This document shows, piece by piece, positions 1 to 9,485 of a stretch of DNA of 64,000 nt. The notes under the pieces are model-generated. The model was not told where the DNA came from. It did not search any database and saw only the letters and a list, made by a program, of their open reading frames with translations. The number at the start of each line of letters is the position of its first letter. Positions within the stretch are counted from its first letter, which is position 1. The stretch spans positions 682,001-746,000 of the forward strand of contig NZ_MWWU01000002.1 of assembly GCF_002259595.1 (NCBI RefSeq), in the 5' to 3' direction. Source of the DNA: Aeriscardovia aeriphila (GTDB lineage: Bacteria; Actinomycetota; Actinomycetes; Actinomycetales; Bifidobacteriaceae). The translations under genes were made by a program, and so were the position numbers.

Positions 1-328
1 GAAGAATGTGCTCCGTGCCAATGTAGTTGTGACCCAGCTGCAGAGCTTCCCTCAAGCTCAATTCCAACACTTGGCGAGCGTGAGGAGTGAAGGGGATGTG
101 TCCGTCTTCACTTGCAGTTCCCTCGCCGATCATGGCAACAATCTGCTGGCGAACGCCTTCCGGATTCACGCCGTGCAAGGACAGCGCCTTAGCAGCAACT
201 CCGTCACTTTCCTTCACCAGGCCGAGCAGGAGGTGCTCGGTGCCGATGTAGTTGTGATGAAGGCTACGTGCTTCGGACTGCGCCAAGACGATCACTCGGC
301 GAGCTCGGTCAGTAAACCGTTCGAACAT
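1..328 (-). CDS. clpC: ClpC, AAA+ unfoldase of the Clp protease (5' end only)
   Basis: Only the first 109 residues are inside the window; the gene runs off the left edge. The visible part begins MFERFTDRARRVIVLAQSEA and contains both Clp N-terminal repeats, each with the LxHNYIGTEHLLLGL-type signature, which bind substrates and adaptors. ClpC is the ATP-driven unfoldase that feeds ClpP. The ATG at 326-328 is chosen because GGAAGG stands just upstream on the minus strand. A perfect inverted repeat lies immediately before the ribosome site (345-367) and could be an operator. Confidence 0.95.
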   Translation of the reverse strand, partial: MFERFTDRARRVIVLAQSEARSLHHNYIGTEHLLLGLVKESDGVAAKALSLHGVNPEGVRQQIVAMIGEGTASEDGHIPFTPHARQVLELSLREALQLGHNYIGTEHIL

Positions 329-344
329 GTATTTTCCTTCCGAC

Positions 345-367
345 TTCGCCTGTCACCTTCAGGCGAA
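345..367. promoter_or_regulatory. Inverted repeat upstream of clpC
   Basis: Arms TTCGCCTG (345-352) and CAGGCGAA (360-367) are perfectly complementary around a 7-base spacer, 17 to 39 bases before the clpC start. The spacer sequence CTGTCACCTTC is repeated once more about 20 bases further upstream. In actinobacteria clpC is often controlled by ClgR or HspR. The arms do not match the HspR HAIR consensus (CTTGAGT-N7-ACTCAAG), so the regulator is not identified. A hairpin masking the ribosome site is the alternative. Confidence 0.5.
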
Positions 368-558
368 GACTGTCACCTTCTGTTCTGCCGTTCTCCCTGC
401 CCTGGCGCTAACGTCTGGGAGGCGAGGCAACCAACATTTCAGAAGTTGAGTCGTTTACTATCAACTTTTATACAACGATCTGTAGCCAGCTGGCGAGCAT
501 TCAGCTCCTGGCGCTATGGAATAAAGGTTATCAACACTCCTCAGGATTATCAGCGCGC

Positions 559-1533
559 TCAATCAGTTGACGCGTCGCGAAGAGTATTCTGATCCTCTTC
601 CTCCAAATTCTCAATCACATCAGCTGCAGGCGGATCCACACGCGCAGTGCGCGCCAGAATATCAATATGCTGGTCGTCATAAATCGGCTGATTCTCCGGC
701 CACAAGCCCTCCTGCTGCTCGGGTTCAATATCCGAGTGCTGACCGCAACCATGATCAATAGAGACCACTTTGCCATCATCAGGGCTCCAGCGGTTTGCGC
801 ACACGCCAAAGTAGCGACCCAGCGAGCCGGAGAGTGGAATGAAGAATGCGCACGAATCGCAGTGATGACCTTGAGCCGTCTGTGTCGACAGGGACTTTGG
901 CCCGTGCGAGCCCTCATACCAGCGCTTTGCCACTTCTTGCAAAGCTGGGCCGGTGAGCACACGACGACGCGTCAAGCGGAAGGTTTCCACCGCTTCCTTT
1001 ACATCATCGGGAGAGTCAGCAGGGTCCAGAGGCTGATGCTCAGCATCAAGCATCTGGCCACCATCCGCTTCCTCGCTCATGCCTTCTTCGAGGCGCTCAT
1101 CATTTTTCGCTGTACCCAAGCGGTCATCAGGGTTGATGTCCTGCGGCTCGAGCCTCTCACGGAAAGGCACCCATTGAGGTGCTACAAGCGAAGCAGATGT
1201 TGGTAGCAAAGCTGTTTCGTTGATGGTCCACTCGTCAAATTCGACGTCGTGGAACATGCTGACTGCCCACACCCAATGCTCGTATCCGCGCAGCTGGGAG
1301 TCGAAGCGGAAGTCGTAAACATTGTCATCTACTTCGCTTCTTTCGAGGAATTCTCCCACGGCCTGCTCATCTTGAGCGTACTCGACTGCAGCTGCTCGCG
1401 CCTTCTGAACCAGCTGTGGGATGTCACTGGTATGGCCAGCGAGATTATCACCGTGTTCTTCGTTCACTGCTTTCACTTTCCTCGAATTGTTCCGCGTATG
1501 GAGTATCTGCGATCCTTGATAAGCGTTACTCAC
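559..1533 (-). CDS. DUF3027 family protein
   Basis: A 324-residue soluble protein of the actinobacterial DUF3027 family, function unknown. The N-terminal half has the conserved W/F-rich stretch GYEHWVWAVSMF and VAPQWVPFRERL. The C-terminal part carries a Cys-containing block (HCDSCAFFIPLSGSLGR ... GVCANRWSPDDG ... GCGQHSD) that looks like a possible metal site. The start is a GTG that overlaps the stop of the upstream cold-shock gene (1530-1533), so the two are translationally coupled. That pairing suggests a nucleic-acid-related role, which is inference only. One copy of the dispersed 9-mer lies inside it at 1442-1450. Confidence 0.85.
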   Translation of the reverse strand: MSNAYQGSQILHTRNNSRKVKAVNEEHGDNLAGHTSDIPQLVQKARAAAVEYAQDEQAVGEFLERSEVDDNVYDFRFDSQLRGYEHWVWAVSMFHDVEFDEWTINETALLPTSASLVAPQWVPFRERLEPQDINPDDRLGTAKNDERLEEGMSEEADGGQMLDAEHQPLDPADSPDDVKEAVETFRLTRRRVLTGPALQEVAKRWYEGSHGPKSLSTQTAQGHHCDSCAFFIPLSGSLGRYFGVCANRWSPDDGKVVSIDHGCGQHSDIEPEQQEGLWPENQPIYDDQHIDILARTARVDPPAADVIENLEEEDQNTLRDASTD

Positions 1534-1919
1534 TCAGGAACGTCAAAGTTATCAGCAACTGCGCGCAGTAACTTCGCCATCTGGCGAGATTCCTGCTCCG
1601 ATGGGTAATGCTTCCTGCGCAGCTCACCGCCCGCCTTGTTCAAAACGTTGATCAAGTCCTCCACAATGGCGGCCATATCTTCTGGGTTTGGCCTCGTCGC
1701 GGCAACGATAGACTGGCGGGTTCCCACAATCTTGAGGTCCATCACTTCGGGCCCCTTACGGGAATCGACAACAGAAAACTCGACGCGCGTACCCTTCTTC
1801 AGCGTGTGCACGCCTGCTGGCAAAGCTTGCTTTGACAGATGCACGTCCTTGCCATTGTCATCGATGACAAACCCATAACCGCGGTCAGTGTCAAACCACT
1901 TTACTCTTCCCGTAGGCAT
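1530..1919 (-). CDS. Cold-shock-domain protein with C-terminal extension
   Basis: A protein of 129 residues. The first ~65 residues are a cold-shock domain with RNP1-like KWFDTDRGYGFV, which binds single-stranded nucleic acid. The following ~65 residues (from about IVGTRQSIVAATRPNPEDM) are a helical extension not found in the 67-residue CspA type. The second of two in-frame ATGs is chosen: AAAGGA stands 5 bases before ATG at 1917-1919, whereas the ATG at 1923-1925 overlaps it. It overlaps the DUF3027 gene by 4 bases. It is distinct from the canonical CspA at 9036-9242. Confidence 0.85.
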   Translation of the reverse strand: MPTGRVKWFDTDRGYGFVIDDNGKDVHLSKQALPAGVHTLKKGTRVEFSVVDSRKGPEVMDLKIVGTRQSIVAATRPNPEDMAAIVEDLINVLNKAGGELRRKHYPSEQESRQMAKLLRAVADNFDVPE

Positions 1920-1983
1920 ATGCATCCTTTCTCACGTATCACTGCCTCACAATTCTAGACGAAAAGCGCGAGCTCGTGCGAAA

Positions 1984-3738
1984 TTATGCCTCATGCGTGT
2001 TCAGATTACCAGAACTGCTCATCTCCTGCGTCGGAAGATAAATGGTGTGTGTTAATCCTCCGCCATCGGTTGTGGACGCGACGATCGCCCCAGAATGAGC
2101 CTTGACCACCGACAGAGCAATAGCCATACCCAAGCCGGTGCCGCCCCTTTCGCGGGCGCGCGAGGCATCAGCAGTGTAGAAACGCTCGTACAACTTGCTC
2201 AGCGAGTCCTCGCTCACACCAGGGCCATGGTCGCTAATACGGATCACAGCGTAAGGGTGAATGCTTGCCGGATCAGCCTGCGGGTTCGTCGCCATAGCGA
2301 TCGCGTATTCCATCTGCTGGGTCGTGCTCGCCTGAGGCTGCAACTTCTTGACCACCTGCGGCTCAATTTGAGCGCTGACGTGGCCCAAAGCGATCTCTAC
2401 CGGAGAGTCAGACGGCGTGTAGCGGTGGATATTACCCACAATATTGGTAATCACTTGCCTCAAACGCTGCGAGTCACCGCGAAGAGTGATCTCAGAAAGC
2501 TTGCCTTCGCTAAACTGAGGCTCGGCAGTAGGAATATAAACAGGGGCTTGCTTTTTCTTCTTGCCGCTTGCCTGCTCATTCCCCGTTTGCGCAGGAAGCA
2601 TGCGTCCGCCCATCTTGTAGGTGAGCTCGCCGACGCGAATGTGGCGGCTCGGGTCCAAAGCATGAAGGTCTTCAGCGCTATCCAAGAGCAGTTCATCGAG
2701 GCGAACCTGCTGGTTGCGGTCGACTCCCCTGCCCTCATCCATACGCGCCAAACTGAGAAGGTCCTCAACCAGCAAGGTCATACGTGAGGCAGAGCGCTCA
2801 ATATTATCCAGCGACTTTTCAGCCACTTCGATACGCTCTTCCACCGGAAGGCCAGCGTGCATATGGTAAAGCTCCGCGTTGCCATGAATGACGGCGAGCG
2901 GCGTACGCAACTCGTGGGAAGCGTCGGAAACAAACTGCTTCATCTTCGCGTTTGTACGCTCTTCTTCCTGGAAACTCTCCTCAATTCGCGAGAGCATCGT
3001 GTTCAGCGATGCAGAAAGCGAACCGATTTCCGTACTCACCGGAGCGGAAGGAACGCGCTGGGAAAGGTCGCCTGCAGCAATGGCGGCAGCGGTTTTCTCG
3101 ATCTTTTTCAGCGGTTGCAAGGTTCGCGAAATAACGGCGGTGCCCAAGCCCATGGCAATGATGAGAATGGCGAAAACCACCAAAATAAAGTAGCGCGAAA
3201 TTGCTGAGGAGGTATCCAATGCGTCAGCCAAGCTCAAACCGAGGTAGGCGATACCCGATGTGTCATTTTCGGTATCGACCCATTTGAGTTTTATCACACG
3301 CCAGCTGGCCGCATCTTGCACACTCAACGTTCCTGAACCGCGCTTGATCAGCTGCGCGGAGACGGTGACGGGCTGGCCAAAACCGAAGGATGCAGAAGAA
3401 CCGCTGGCGGGCAACGAAGGCCAGATCACAGCGCCGTCATGAGTCGAAGGTGACAAAGGCGTACTGATAATCTTATTGCTGCCGTCGCGAATTTGCAGGA
3501 AATACTCCGTCAGAGCGTGGTTTGCGGGGTCCGAGGAGCTGAGCTGTGAAACCGAGGAGATGACAAGAGAAGCCTGCCTTTCCAGCTGCTGATCCGTCCT
3601 TTCAAGCATGTAGCCCCACACCATTTGACGAGTGGCCACCCCGGCTGCTGACAGGCCCACCGAGAGCAGGAAAAGAAGCAAGCAGATAAGCTGGGTAGAC
3701 AGGCTAATCGAATCGAGATGAAGAGCCTTACGCAGCAT
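1984..3738 (-). CDS. Sensor histidine kinase, HAMP type
   Basis: A 584-residue membrane kinase partnered with the response regulator just upstream. Membrane segments lie near residues 14-35 and 182-203 around an extracytoplasmic sensor region of about 145 residues, followed by HAMP (~204-258). The phospho-acceptor H box is SDASHELRTP with His275. Later come the N box (ITNIVGNIHRYTP) and G boxes (DHGPGVSE, GGTGLGMA). A basic insertion near residues 385-415 (GKKKKQAPVYIP) separates parts of the catalytic domain. The ATG shares one base with the regulator's stop (TAATG), so they are coupled. The signal is unknown. Confidence 0.93.
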   Translation of the reverse strand: MLRKALHLDSISLSTQLICLLLFLLSVGLSAAGVATRQMVWGYMLERTDQQLERQASLVISSVSQLSSSDPANHALTEYFLQIRDGSNKIISTPLSPSTHDGAVIWPSLPASGSSASFGFGQPVTVSAQLIKRGSGTLSVQDAASWRVIKLKWVDTENDTSGIAYLGLSLADALDTSSAISRYFILVVFAILIIAMGLGTAVISRTLQPLKKIEKTAAAIAAGDLSQRVPSAPVSTEIGSLSASLNTMLSRIEESFQEEERTNAKMKQFVSDASHELRTPLAVIHGNAELYHMHAGLPVEERIEVAEKSLDNIERSASRMTLLVEDLLSLARMDEGRGVDRNQQVRLDELLLDSAEDLHALDPSRHIRVGELTYKMGGRMLPAQTGNEQASGKKKKQAPVYIPTAEPQFSEGKLSEITLRGDSQRLRQVITNIVGNIHRYTPSDSPVEIALGHVSAQIEPQVVKKLQPQASTTQQMEYAIAMATNPQADPASIHPYAVIRISDHGPGVSEDSLSKLYERFYTADASRARERGGTGLGMAIALSVVKAHSGAIVASTTDGGGLTHTIYLPTQEMSSSGNLNTHEA

Positions 3739-4481
3739 TAGCGACGACCCTGTTGAGGTTCACGAATCATATAGCCAATGCCACGCTTGGTTTGGATGAG
3801 CGGGACGACCTGCTGTTCTTCACCGTTTTCATCCTTGTAGGTGACGCCGTCGATCTTCTTGCGCAGGTAGGAAATGTAGGATTCGACGATGGCTGCGTCA
3901 CCACCCCAGTCGTACTGCCAAACGTGGTCGAGAATCTGGGCCTTGGAGAGCACGCGGCCCGAGTTGTCCATCAGATAGCGCAAAAGCTTGTATTCCGTGG
4001 GGCTCAGGTCCACCGGGACGCCGTGACGCGAGACGTCATGGGAGTCCTCGTTAATCTCCAAGTCAGCCACCGAGATGACCGGGCCGTCTTCTTCATCTTG
4101 GCGGGTGCGGCGCAAGATGGCGCGAATACGGGCGACTACTTCCTCCAGGCTGAATGGCTTGGTCACGTAGTCGTCACCGCCGACCGTCAGGCCCATCACT
4201 TTATCTTGCGTGTCGTCGCGCGCGGTGAGGAAGAGGACCGGTGCGGTAATGCCGTCGTTGCGGATACGGCGTGTTACCGTAAAGCCGTCAATATCTGGGA
4301 GCATGACGTCCAGAATGATGAGGTCAGGACGCGACTTCTCGATGACGTTGATGGCCTCGGTGCCGTTTGCTGCGGAAACGACGTCAAAACCGGAGAAGTG
4401 CAAAGATGCGGTGAGAAGGTCGCGGATGGATGGTTCGTCGTCTACTACTGCGATCGTTGCTTCTACTCGTCTGTCAGCCAT
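3738..4481 (-). CDS. OmpR-family response regulator
   Basis: A DNA-binding regulator of 247 residues. The receiver domain has acidic residues Asp14 and Asp15, phospho-acceptor Asp58 (LIILDVMLPD) and the conserved Lys in YVTKPFS. A winged-helix effector domain occupies roughly residues 140-240 (SPTEYKLLRYLMDNSGRVLSKAQILDHVW). The start MADRRVEATIAVV is chosen because AGGAGG lies just upstream; a longer reading frame begins 72 bases earlier but adds only a basic, non-conserved stretch. It forms an operon with the kinase that follows. Confidence 0.93.
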   Translation of the reverse strand: MADRRVEATIAVVDDEPSIRDLLTASLHFSGFDVVSAANGTEAINVIEKSRPDLIILDVMLPDIDGFTVTRRIRNDGITAPVLFLTARDDTQDKVMGLTVGGDDYVTKPFSLEEVVARIRAILRRTRQDEEDGPVISVADLEINEDSHDVSRHGVPVDLSPTEYKLLRYLMDNSGRVLSKAQILDHVWQYDWGGDAAIVESYISYLRKKIDGVTYKDENGEEQQVVPLIQTKRGIGYMIREPQQGRR

Positions 4482-4853
4482 GGTGCCTCCTCGTTTTCGC
4501 TTCCGTCGCTGCTCGTGTTGCGTGTTCTTTGATGCCGGTTTGTGGCGCTGCATTATGTGCGACGGAAGGTGATTCGACCTGTTGTTTTTAATGGTATGTC
4601 AGATCGAGTCGGTTTTAGCTAAGAAACAGAAGGCTTTACGCAAATTCACAGAAAGTATCCAGATTAGCAGTACGAGGAAGCTTCTCCCCCTCCTCTTATA
4701 CCGACGACCTGCGGTCTGCGGCCTGCGACCTGCAGATGTGAGACTTGCGACCTGCAGACTGCGAGACTTGCGACCTGCAGACTGCGACCTGCGGCTTGTG
4801 GTTTGATACCTGCGGCCGAGCGGCTGAGCGGCCGGTGTCAGTTGGTAGAAGCG
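4482..4853. other. Intergenic region with degenerate repeats
   Basis: This 372-base gap separates the response-regulator start from the end of the TPM-domain gene. I see no open frame that looks like a gene. Positions ~4700-4800 are filled with degenerate GACCTGCRG-type repeats. Positions ~4813-4835 (GCGGCCGAGCGGCTGAGCGG and following) can fold into a GC-rich hairpin that could end the minus-strand TPM transcript. The promoter of the two-component operon should lie between 4482 and about 4650, but I could not pick clear -35/-10 boxes. Confidence 0.5.
4706..4800. repeat. Tandem repeat, 23-base unit plus degenerate copies
   Basis: Two perfect head-to-tail copies of a 23-base unit starting AGACTTGCGACCTGCAGACT occupy 4741-4763 and 4764-4786. 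They are flanked by partial or degenerate units (GACCTGCGG, GCCTGCGACCTGCAGATG, ACCTGCGGCTTGTGG). The array reads ACCTGCAG/ACCTGCGG about every 9-23 bases. It is non-coding and probably variable between strains. Confidence 0.85.
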
Positions 4854-5708
4854 TCAGCGGAACCGTCGGGCAGAATCAGTGGCAGCGTCAGTAGAATCAG
4901 TAGCGGCGTCAGTCTTTTCCGCCTCCTGTTGCGAGCTGCCTTCAACCGCGGAATCGGCAGAAGCATTGACAGAAGTTTCGGCCGAGGTACCTGCAGAAAC
5001 AGGCTGGCCAGAGTGGCGACCCGCGTGCTGCTTAGAGAACACACCGCGAGACGCAAGCCAGACCACAAAGGCAACCACAGCAAGGCCCAACAGCACCAGC
5101 AGAACAACACCGGCGATCTTCAGCGCCTTCCACATGGGGGCAGAATCACTGGCCTTCTTCTGCGCAATCACTTCGTTAGCCAAAGCAGTTGCAGCACCTG
5201 GCCAATCAGGAGTTTTATGCGCAACCAACGGATGCGCAGCAGCGTTCGAAAGAGCAGCGATAGTCTTTTTGTCCTTGAGCCACGCTTGAGAGTTGTCTGA
5301 AGCTACGACGGCGAGCTTGCCATCCTGGGAGGCAAGAGCCAGAAGAACGGTGTTGGGCTTGGGCTTTGCCTGGTTCAACTGATCATGAGCCCAGTCGACC
5401 GCTGATTTCTTCGTGTTGAAAGTACCCAAGTACATCAGAAGGATGGTGACTCCTGTTTCCTTCTTCGCCTTCTTCACGGCATCGGTCACTTGGGACATTG
5501 CTGAGCCGAGCAGATTTTGCGTATCCACAATGGAGGATGTGCTAATCAGGCTGGTGTCCTCTTGAGAGTCGGCTTCATCATCAGCAAAAGCGGGAGTAAT
5601 AGCGAAGGCGACAAGCGCTACCAGGGCAAGAAAAGCTGCCACAATGCGGCGGAATGCCAAATTATCCACAGGAGAAGAAAAAACATGTTCGCGCTTGTTC
5701 TTGTTCAT
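4854..5708 (-). CDS. TPM-domain membrane protein
   Basis: A 284-residue exported protein. It has an N-terminal hydrophobic signal segment (~residues 22-41) ending AFA before DDEAD, a likely cleavage site. A TPM domain follows (~50-180; TGVTILLMYLGTF, LLALASQDGKLAVVAS), a fold found in membrane-associated proteins such as TPM_phosphatase-family members. A second membrane helix lies at ~198-218, then a Ser/Thr/Ala-rich cytoplasmic or disordered tail. The domain would sit outside the membrane. The substrate is unknown. It is divergently transcribed from the WXG100 gene. Confidence 0.82.
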   Translation of the reverse strand: MNKNKREHVFSSPVDNLAFRRIVAAFLALVALVAFAITPAFADDEADSQEDTSLISTSSIVDTQNLLGSAMSQVTDAVKKAKKETGVTILLMYLGTFNTKKSAVDWAHDQLNQAKPKPNTVLLALASQDGKLAVVASDNSQAWLKDKKTIAALSNAAAHPLVAHKTPDWPGAATALANEVIAQKKASDSAPMWKALKIAGVVLLVLLGLAVVAFVVWLASRGVFSKQHAGRHSGQPVSAGTSAETSVNASADSAVEGSSQQEAEKTDAATDSTDAATDSARRFR

Positions 5709-5782
5709 ACGCTCAGTGTACCGGCAAATGTGACAACCGTCATACCGGCGAAATACGAAAACCTCGACGAGAAAGGATTATC

Positions 5783-6073
5783 ATGACGAGTTTTCAGGTT
5801 GATTCTGCGCAGATCGCCTCGAGTTCTGCGGCTGTGAGCGCTTCTATCGGTCAAATTCGCTCGGCTGTATCAGCCATGTATGCGAACCTTCAGCAACTGC
5901 AAAGTGTGTGGACAGGCTCGGCTGCCACCCAGTTTGGTGCTGTTGCTCAGCAGTGGAGAGCGGCGCAAACGCAGATGGAGGCTTCGCTGGAGTCGATTCA
6001 GAACTCGCTGTCGCAGGCGTCGATGCTGTATGAGGAGACGGAGAATCAGGCGAGCAGGTTGTTCGCTCAGTGA
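5783..6073 (+). CDS. WXG100-family (ESAT-6-like) protein
   Basis: A 96-residue helical hairpin protein with the turn motif in SVWTGSAATQF at mid-length and Gln/Ala-rich helices on both sides, as in WXG100 proteins exported by type VII secretion. ATG 5783 is preceded by GAAAGGA at good spacing; the longer upstream frame has no ribosome site. The sequence GGATTATCA, a variant of the dispersed 9-mer, ends exactly at the start codon. No EccC/EssC ATPase or other secretion component is in this window. Whether it is secreted cannot be told here. Confidence 0.88.
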   Translation: MTSFQVDSAQIASSSAAVSASIGQIRSAVSAMYANLQQLQSVWTGSAATQFGAVAQQWRAAQTQMEASLESIQNSLSQASMLYEETENQASRLFAQ

Positions 6074-6281
6074 TGACACTCCCGGATTTTGCAGGAGGTG
6101 AACTATGTTTTGTATTTTTCTCGCAATCAGGGATAAGCCTTGATTAGCAACGATTTGCGATGACGAACGAGGTGTGAATACGGCAACAGCTCCATTGTTC
6201 ATGTTACCGCCCGGCTTGTATAGGCGTAGAGTGAAGGTGACTCTTAGTCGTCATTAACTTAGAACCTAAGGTGGCGTGGCA

Positions 6282-6968
6282 ATGGAGCCAGTCGCAGAGA
6301 GCAGTTCTCGTTCACATCGCAGCTATACTCGTGCGTTCAAATTGCATGTGGTCGCCGAGTATTTCCACTCTGACGAGAGCTATCGAGAAGTAGCACAACG
6401 CAATCATATTTCTTCAGCGAATACGGTTCGCCATTGGTGTTCGCAGTATCACCGTGTGATCGAAGATGCAGATATGATGCGTGCAAATCAAGAAGGTAAC
6501 GCTGCACTCGACGCCGCTCATCTCAGCGATGCTGAGCTTAAGCTTGTTGCTTGCGAAGCGATGAAGATGAGCGTGTATAACCTCTCTCGGCAATGTTTGC
6601 AACAGTTCATTGCTTTTGGACAGATGGAAAGCCCTACCGAGGCATCACCCAGTGCTATCAGCCAATTGTGGCGTTGTTCCGCACGCAGTAAGGATATCGA
6701 GTCGATCAACGGGATTTTCAAAACCTACCTTGTTTTTGATAGGTTGATGACCTGCGAACTGAACAATGTGTTGCTCGACCCTAGCCAGGAGAAGCTACGC
6801 TTCGAATGGGAACTCGACAATTGGTCGCACCATATTTGGGAGGACGACGAGAACGAAAGCGAGTCTGACGAGCCAGATGCTTCTGACGAGCAAGATGCCT
6901 CCGACGAGCAAGATGGTGAGCGAGAAGGCGAGTCAGACGAGCCAGACGAAAGAAGCTGCGACGAGTAA
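6282..6968 (+). CDS. Orphan transposase-type HTH protein with acidic repeat tail
   Basis: A protein of 228 residues. Residues ~10-55 (SYTRAFKLHVVAEYFHSDES, then YREVAQRNHISSANTVRHWC) match the N-terminal helix-turn-helix of IS3-type OrfA transposases. No DDE catalytic domain follows. The middle is helical and unrecognised. The last ~45 residues are a highly acidic repeat built from SDEPDASDEQDASDEQ. ATG 6282 is used because AAGGTGG stands 7 bases upstream; a GTG 6 bases earlier is too close to it. It looks like a domesticated or remnant transposase HTH rather than an active element, since no inverted repeats or partner orfB are visible. Confidence 0.7.
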   Translation: MEPVAESSSRSHRSYTRAFKLHVVAEYFHSDESYREVAQRNHISSANTVRHWCSQYHRVIEDADMMRANQEGNAALDAAHLSDAELKLVACEAMKMSVYNLSRQCLQQFIAFGQMESPTEASPSAISQLWRCSARSKDIESINGIFKTYLVFDRLMTCELNNVLLDPSQEKLRFEWELDNWSHHIWEDDENESESDEPDASDEQDASDEQDGEREGESDEPDERSCDE

Positions 6969-7058
6969 CCATCCACGCCGCAGATCCGCGCGCTTCAGCT
7001 TCTCCCCTTGTGCTGATGGTGTTGCGTGACGTTCTTCGGTGAGTGTGTAAGAAAACGA

Positions 7059-7090
7059 AAGGGAGAAACGAGTTCCCTCGTTTCTCCCTT
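7059..7090 (-). terminator. Terminator of groEL
   Basis: A perfect 14-base-pair stem, AAGGGAGAAACGAG (7059-7072) with CTCGTTTCTCCCTT (7077-7090) and a 4-base loop. On the minus strand it is followed by TCGTTTTCTTAC, a U-rich tract, so it best serves groEL. It may also stop plus-strand readthrough from the HTH gene. Confidence 0.85.
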
Positions 7091-7143
7091 GTCATTGTGG
7101 GAATGAAGCGTCCCTACGTTATATGAACCTCGGTGGGTTCAGA

Positions 7144-8854
<1,711 letters not shown>

Positions 8855-8862
8855 AAGAGAGA

Positions 8863-8889
8863 TTAGCACTCCCGGGCTACGAGTGCCAA
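8863..8889. promoter_or_regulatory. CIRCE operator 2 (HrcA site) of groEL
   Basis: TTAGCACTC (8863-8871), 9-base spacer, GAGTGCCAA (8881-8889). One mismatch from the CIRCE consensus, in the right arm. The two operators are 35 bases apart centre to centre, on roughly the same DNA face range, and imply strong heat-inducible control of groEL. Confidence 0.9.
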
Positions 8890-8919
8890 ATTTCGGCGTT
8901 CTTTCTCCCAGAACAAAAA

Positions 8920-8941
8920 AGCCCACACGCATGTGTGGGCT
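8920..8941 (-). terminator. Terminator of the CspA-type gene
   Basis: Perfect 9-base-pair stem AGCCCACAC (8920-8928) / GTGTGGGCT (8933-8941) with loop GCAT. On the minus strand it is followed by TTTTTTG. It lies between the cspA stop and the groEL operators and isolates the two transcripts. Confidence 0.93.
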
Positions 8942-9035
8942 CAATCACTGATTTTCCACTATTTTCGTCAGTGTTATCTTCAGTTTTCTTTCTTCGTTAG
9001 CGCGCGCAGGCGGCTGACTATACCCAGAGCTGAAT

Positions 9036-9242
9036 TCAGTTCAACTTCGTGCATGTTGTAGCTTGAAGGCCCTTCGGTCCGCGTTCAGCCTCGAAGCTGA
9101 CCTTGTCACCCTCATCCAGTGTGCGGTAACCGTCGGCCTGAATCACAGAGTAATGAACGAAAACGTCGTCACCGCCCTCATCAGGAGTGATGAAACCGAA
9201 GCCCTTGGTCGCGTTAAAGAATTTGACGGTACCAGTTGCCAT
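9036..9242 (-). CDS. Cold-shock protein, CspA type
   Basis: A single cold-shock domain of 68 residues, [20 protein letters not shown] with RNP1 (KGFGFI) and RNP2 (VFVHYS). It binds single-stranded RNA/DNA and acts as an RNA chaperone. The gene stands alone, with its own strong terminator. Paralogue of the longer cold-shock-domain protein at 1530-1919. Confidence 0.97.
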   Translation of the reverse strand: MATGTVKFFNATKGFGFITPDEGGDDVFVHYSVIQADGYRTLDEGDKVSFEAERGPKGLQATTCTKLN

Positions 9243-9355
9243 GAAATACTTCCTTAATATCAGCGTACCGGGAATTGCTACTGCACTTCGTGAACCTGTA
9301 GAGCTGATACATCTACTCTAGTCGCACAGATGACTATGTGGTGGAAAGAAAAATA

Positions 9356-9394
9356 CCCTGGCTCGCAATTCCTTGGAAGAACTGTAAACCAGGG
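9356..9394 (-). terminator. Probable terminator of the LytR_C gene
   Basis: CCCTGG (9356-9361) pairs with CCAGGG (9389-9394) across a 27-base loop that can itself fold. On the minus strand the stem is followed by TATTTTTCTTTCC. It lies 92 bases past the LytR_C stop. Confidence 0.6.
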
Positions 9395-9485
9395 CGAAAG
9401 TCATCACTCACAACTGACCCTGATTACCAGTGCGGCTCTCATCAACACCGTTGAGGACCACCGTACGCAAACCTCAGAGTCACGC

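Noticed and set aside
5662-5670. TTATCCACA, a perfect DnaA box.
   Set aside because: Single copy inside the TPM gene, no cluster, no AT-rich unwinding region, no dnaA or dnaN nearby; one such match is expected by chance.
6276-6281. GTG start six bases upstream of the HTH gene ATG.
   Set aside because: It is only a base or two from the AAGGTGG ribosome site.
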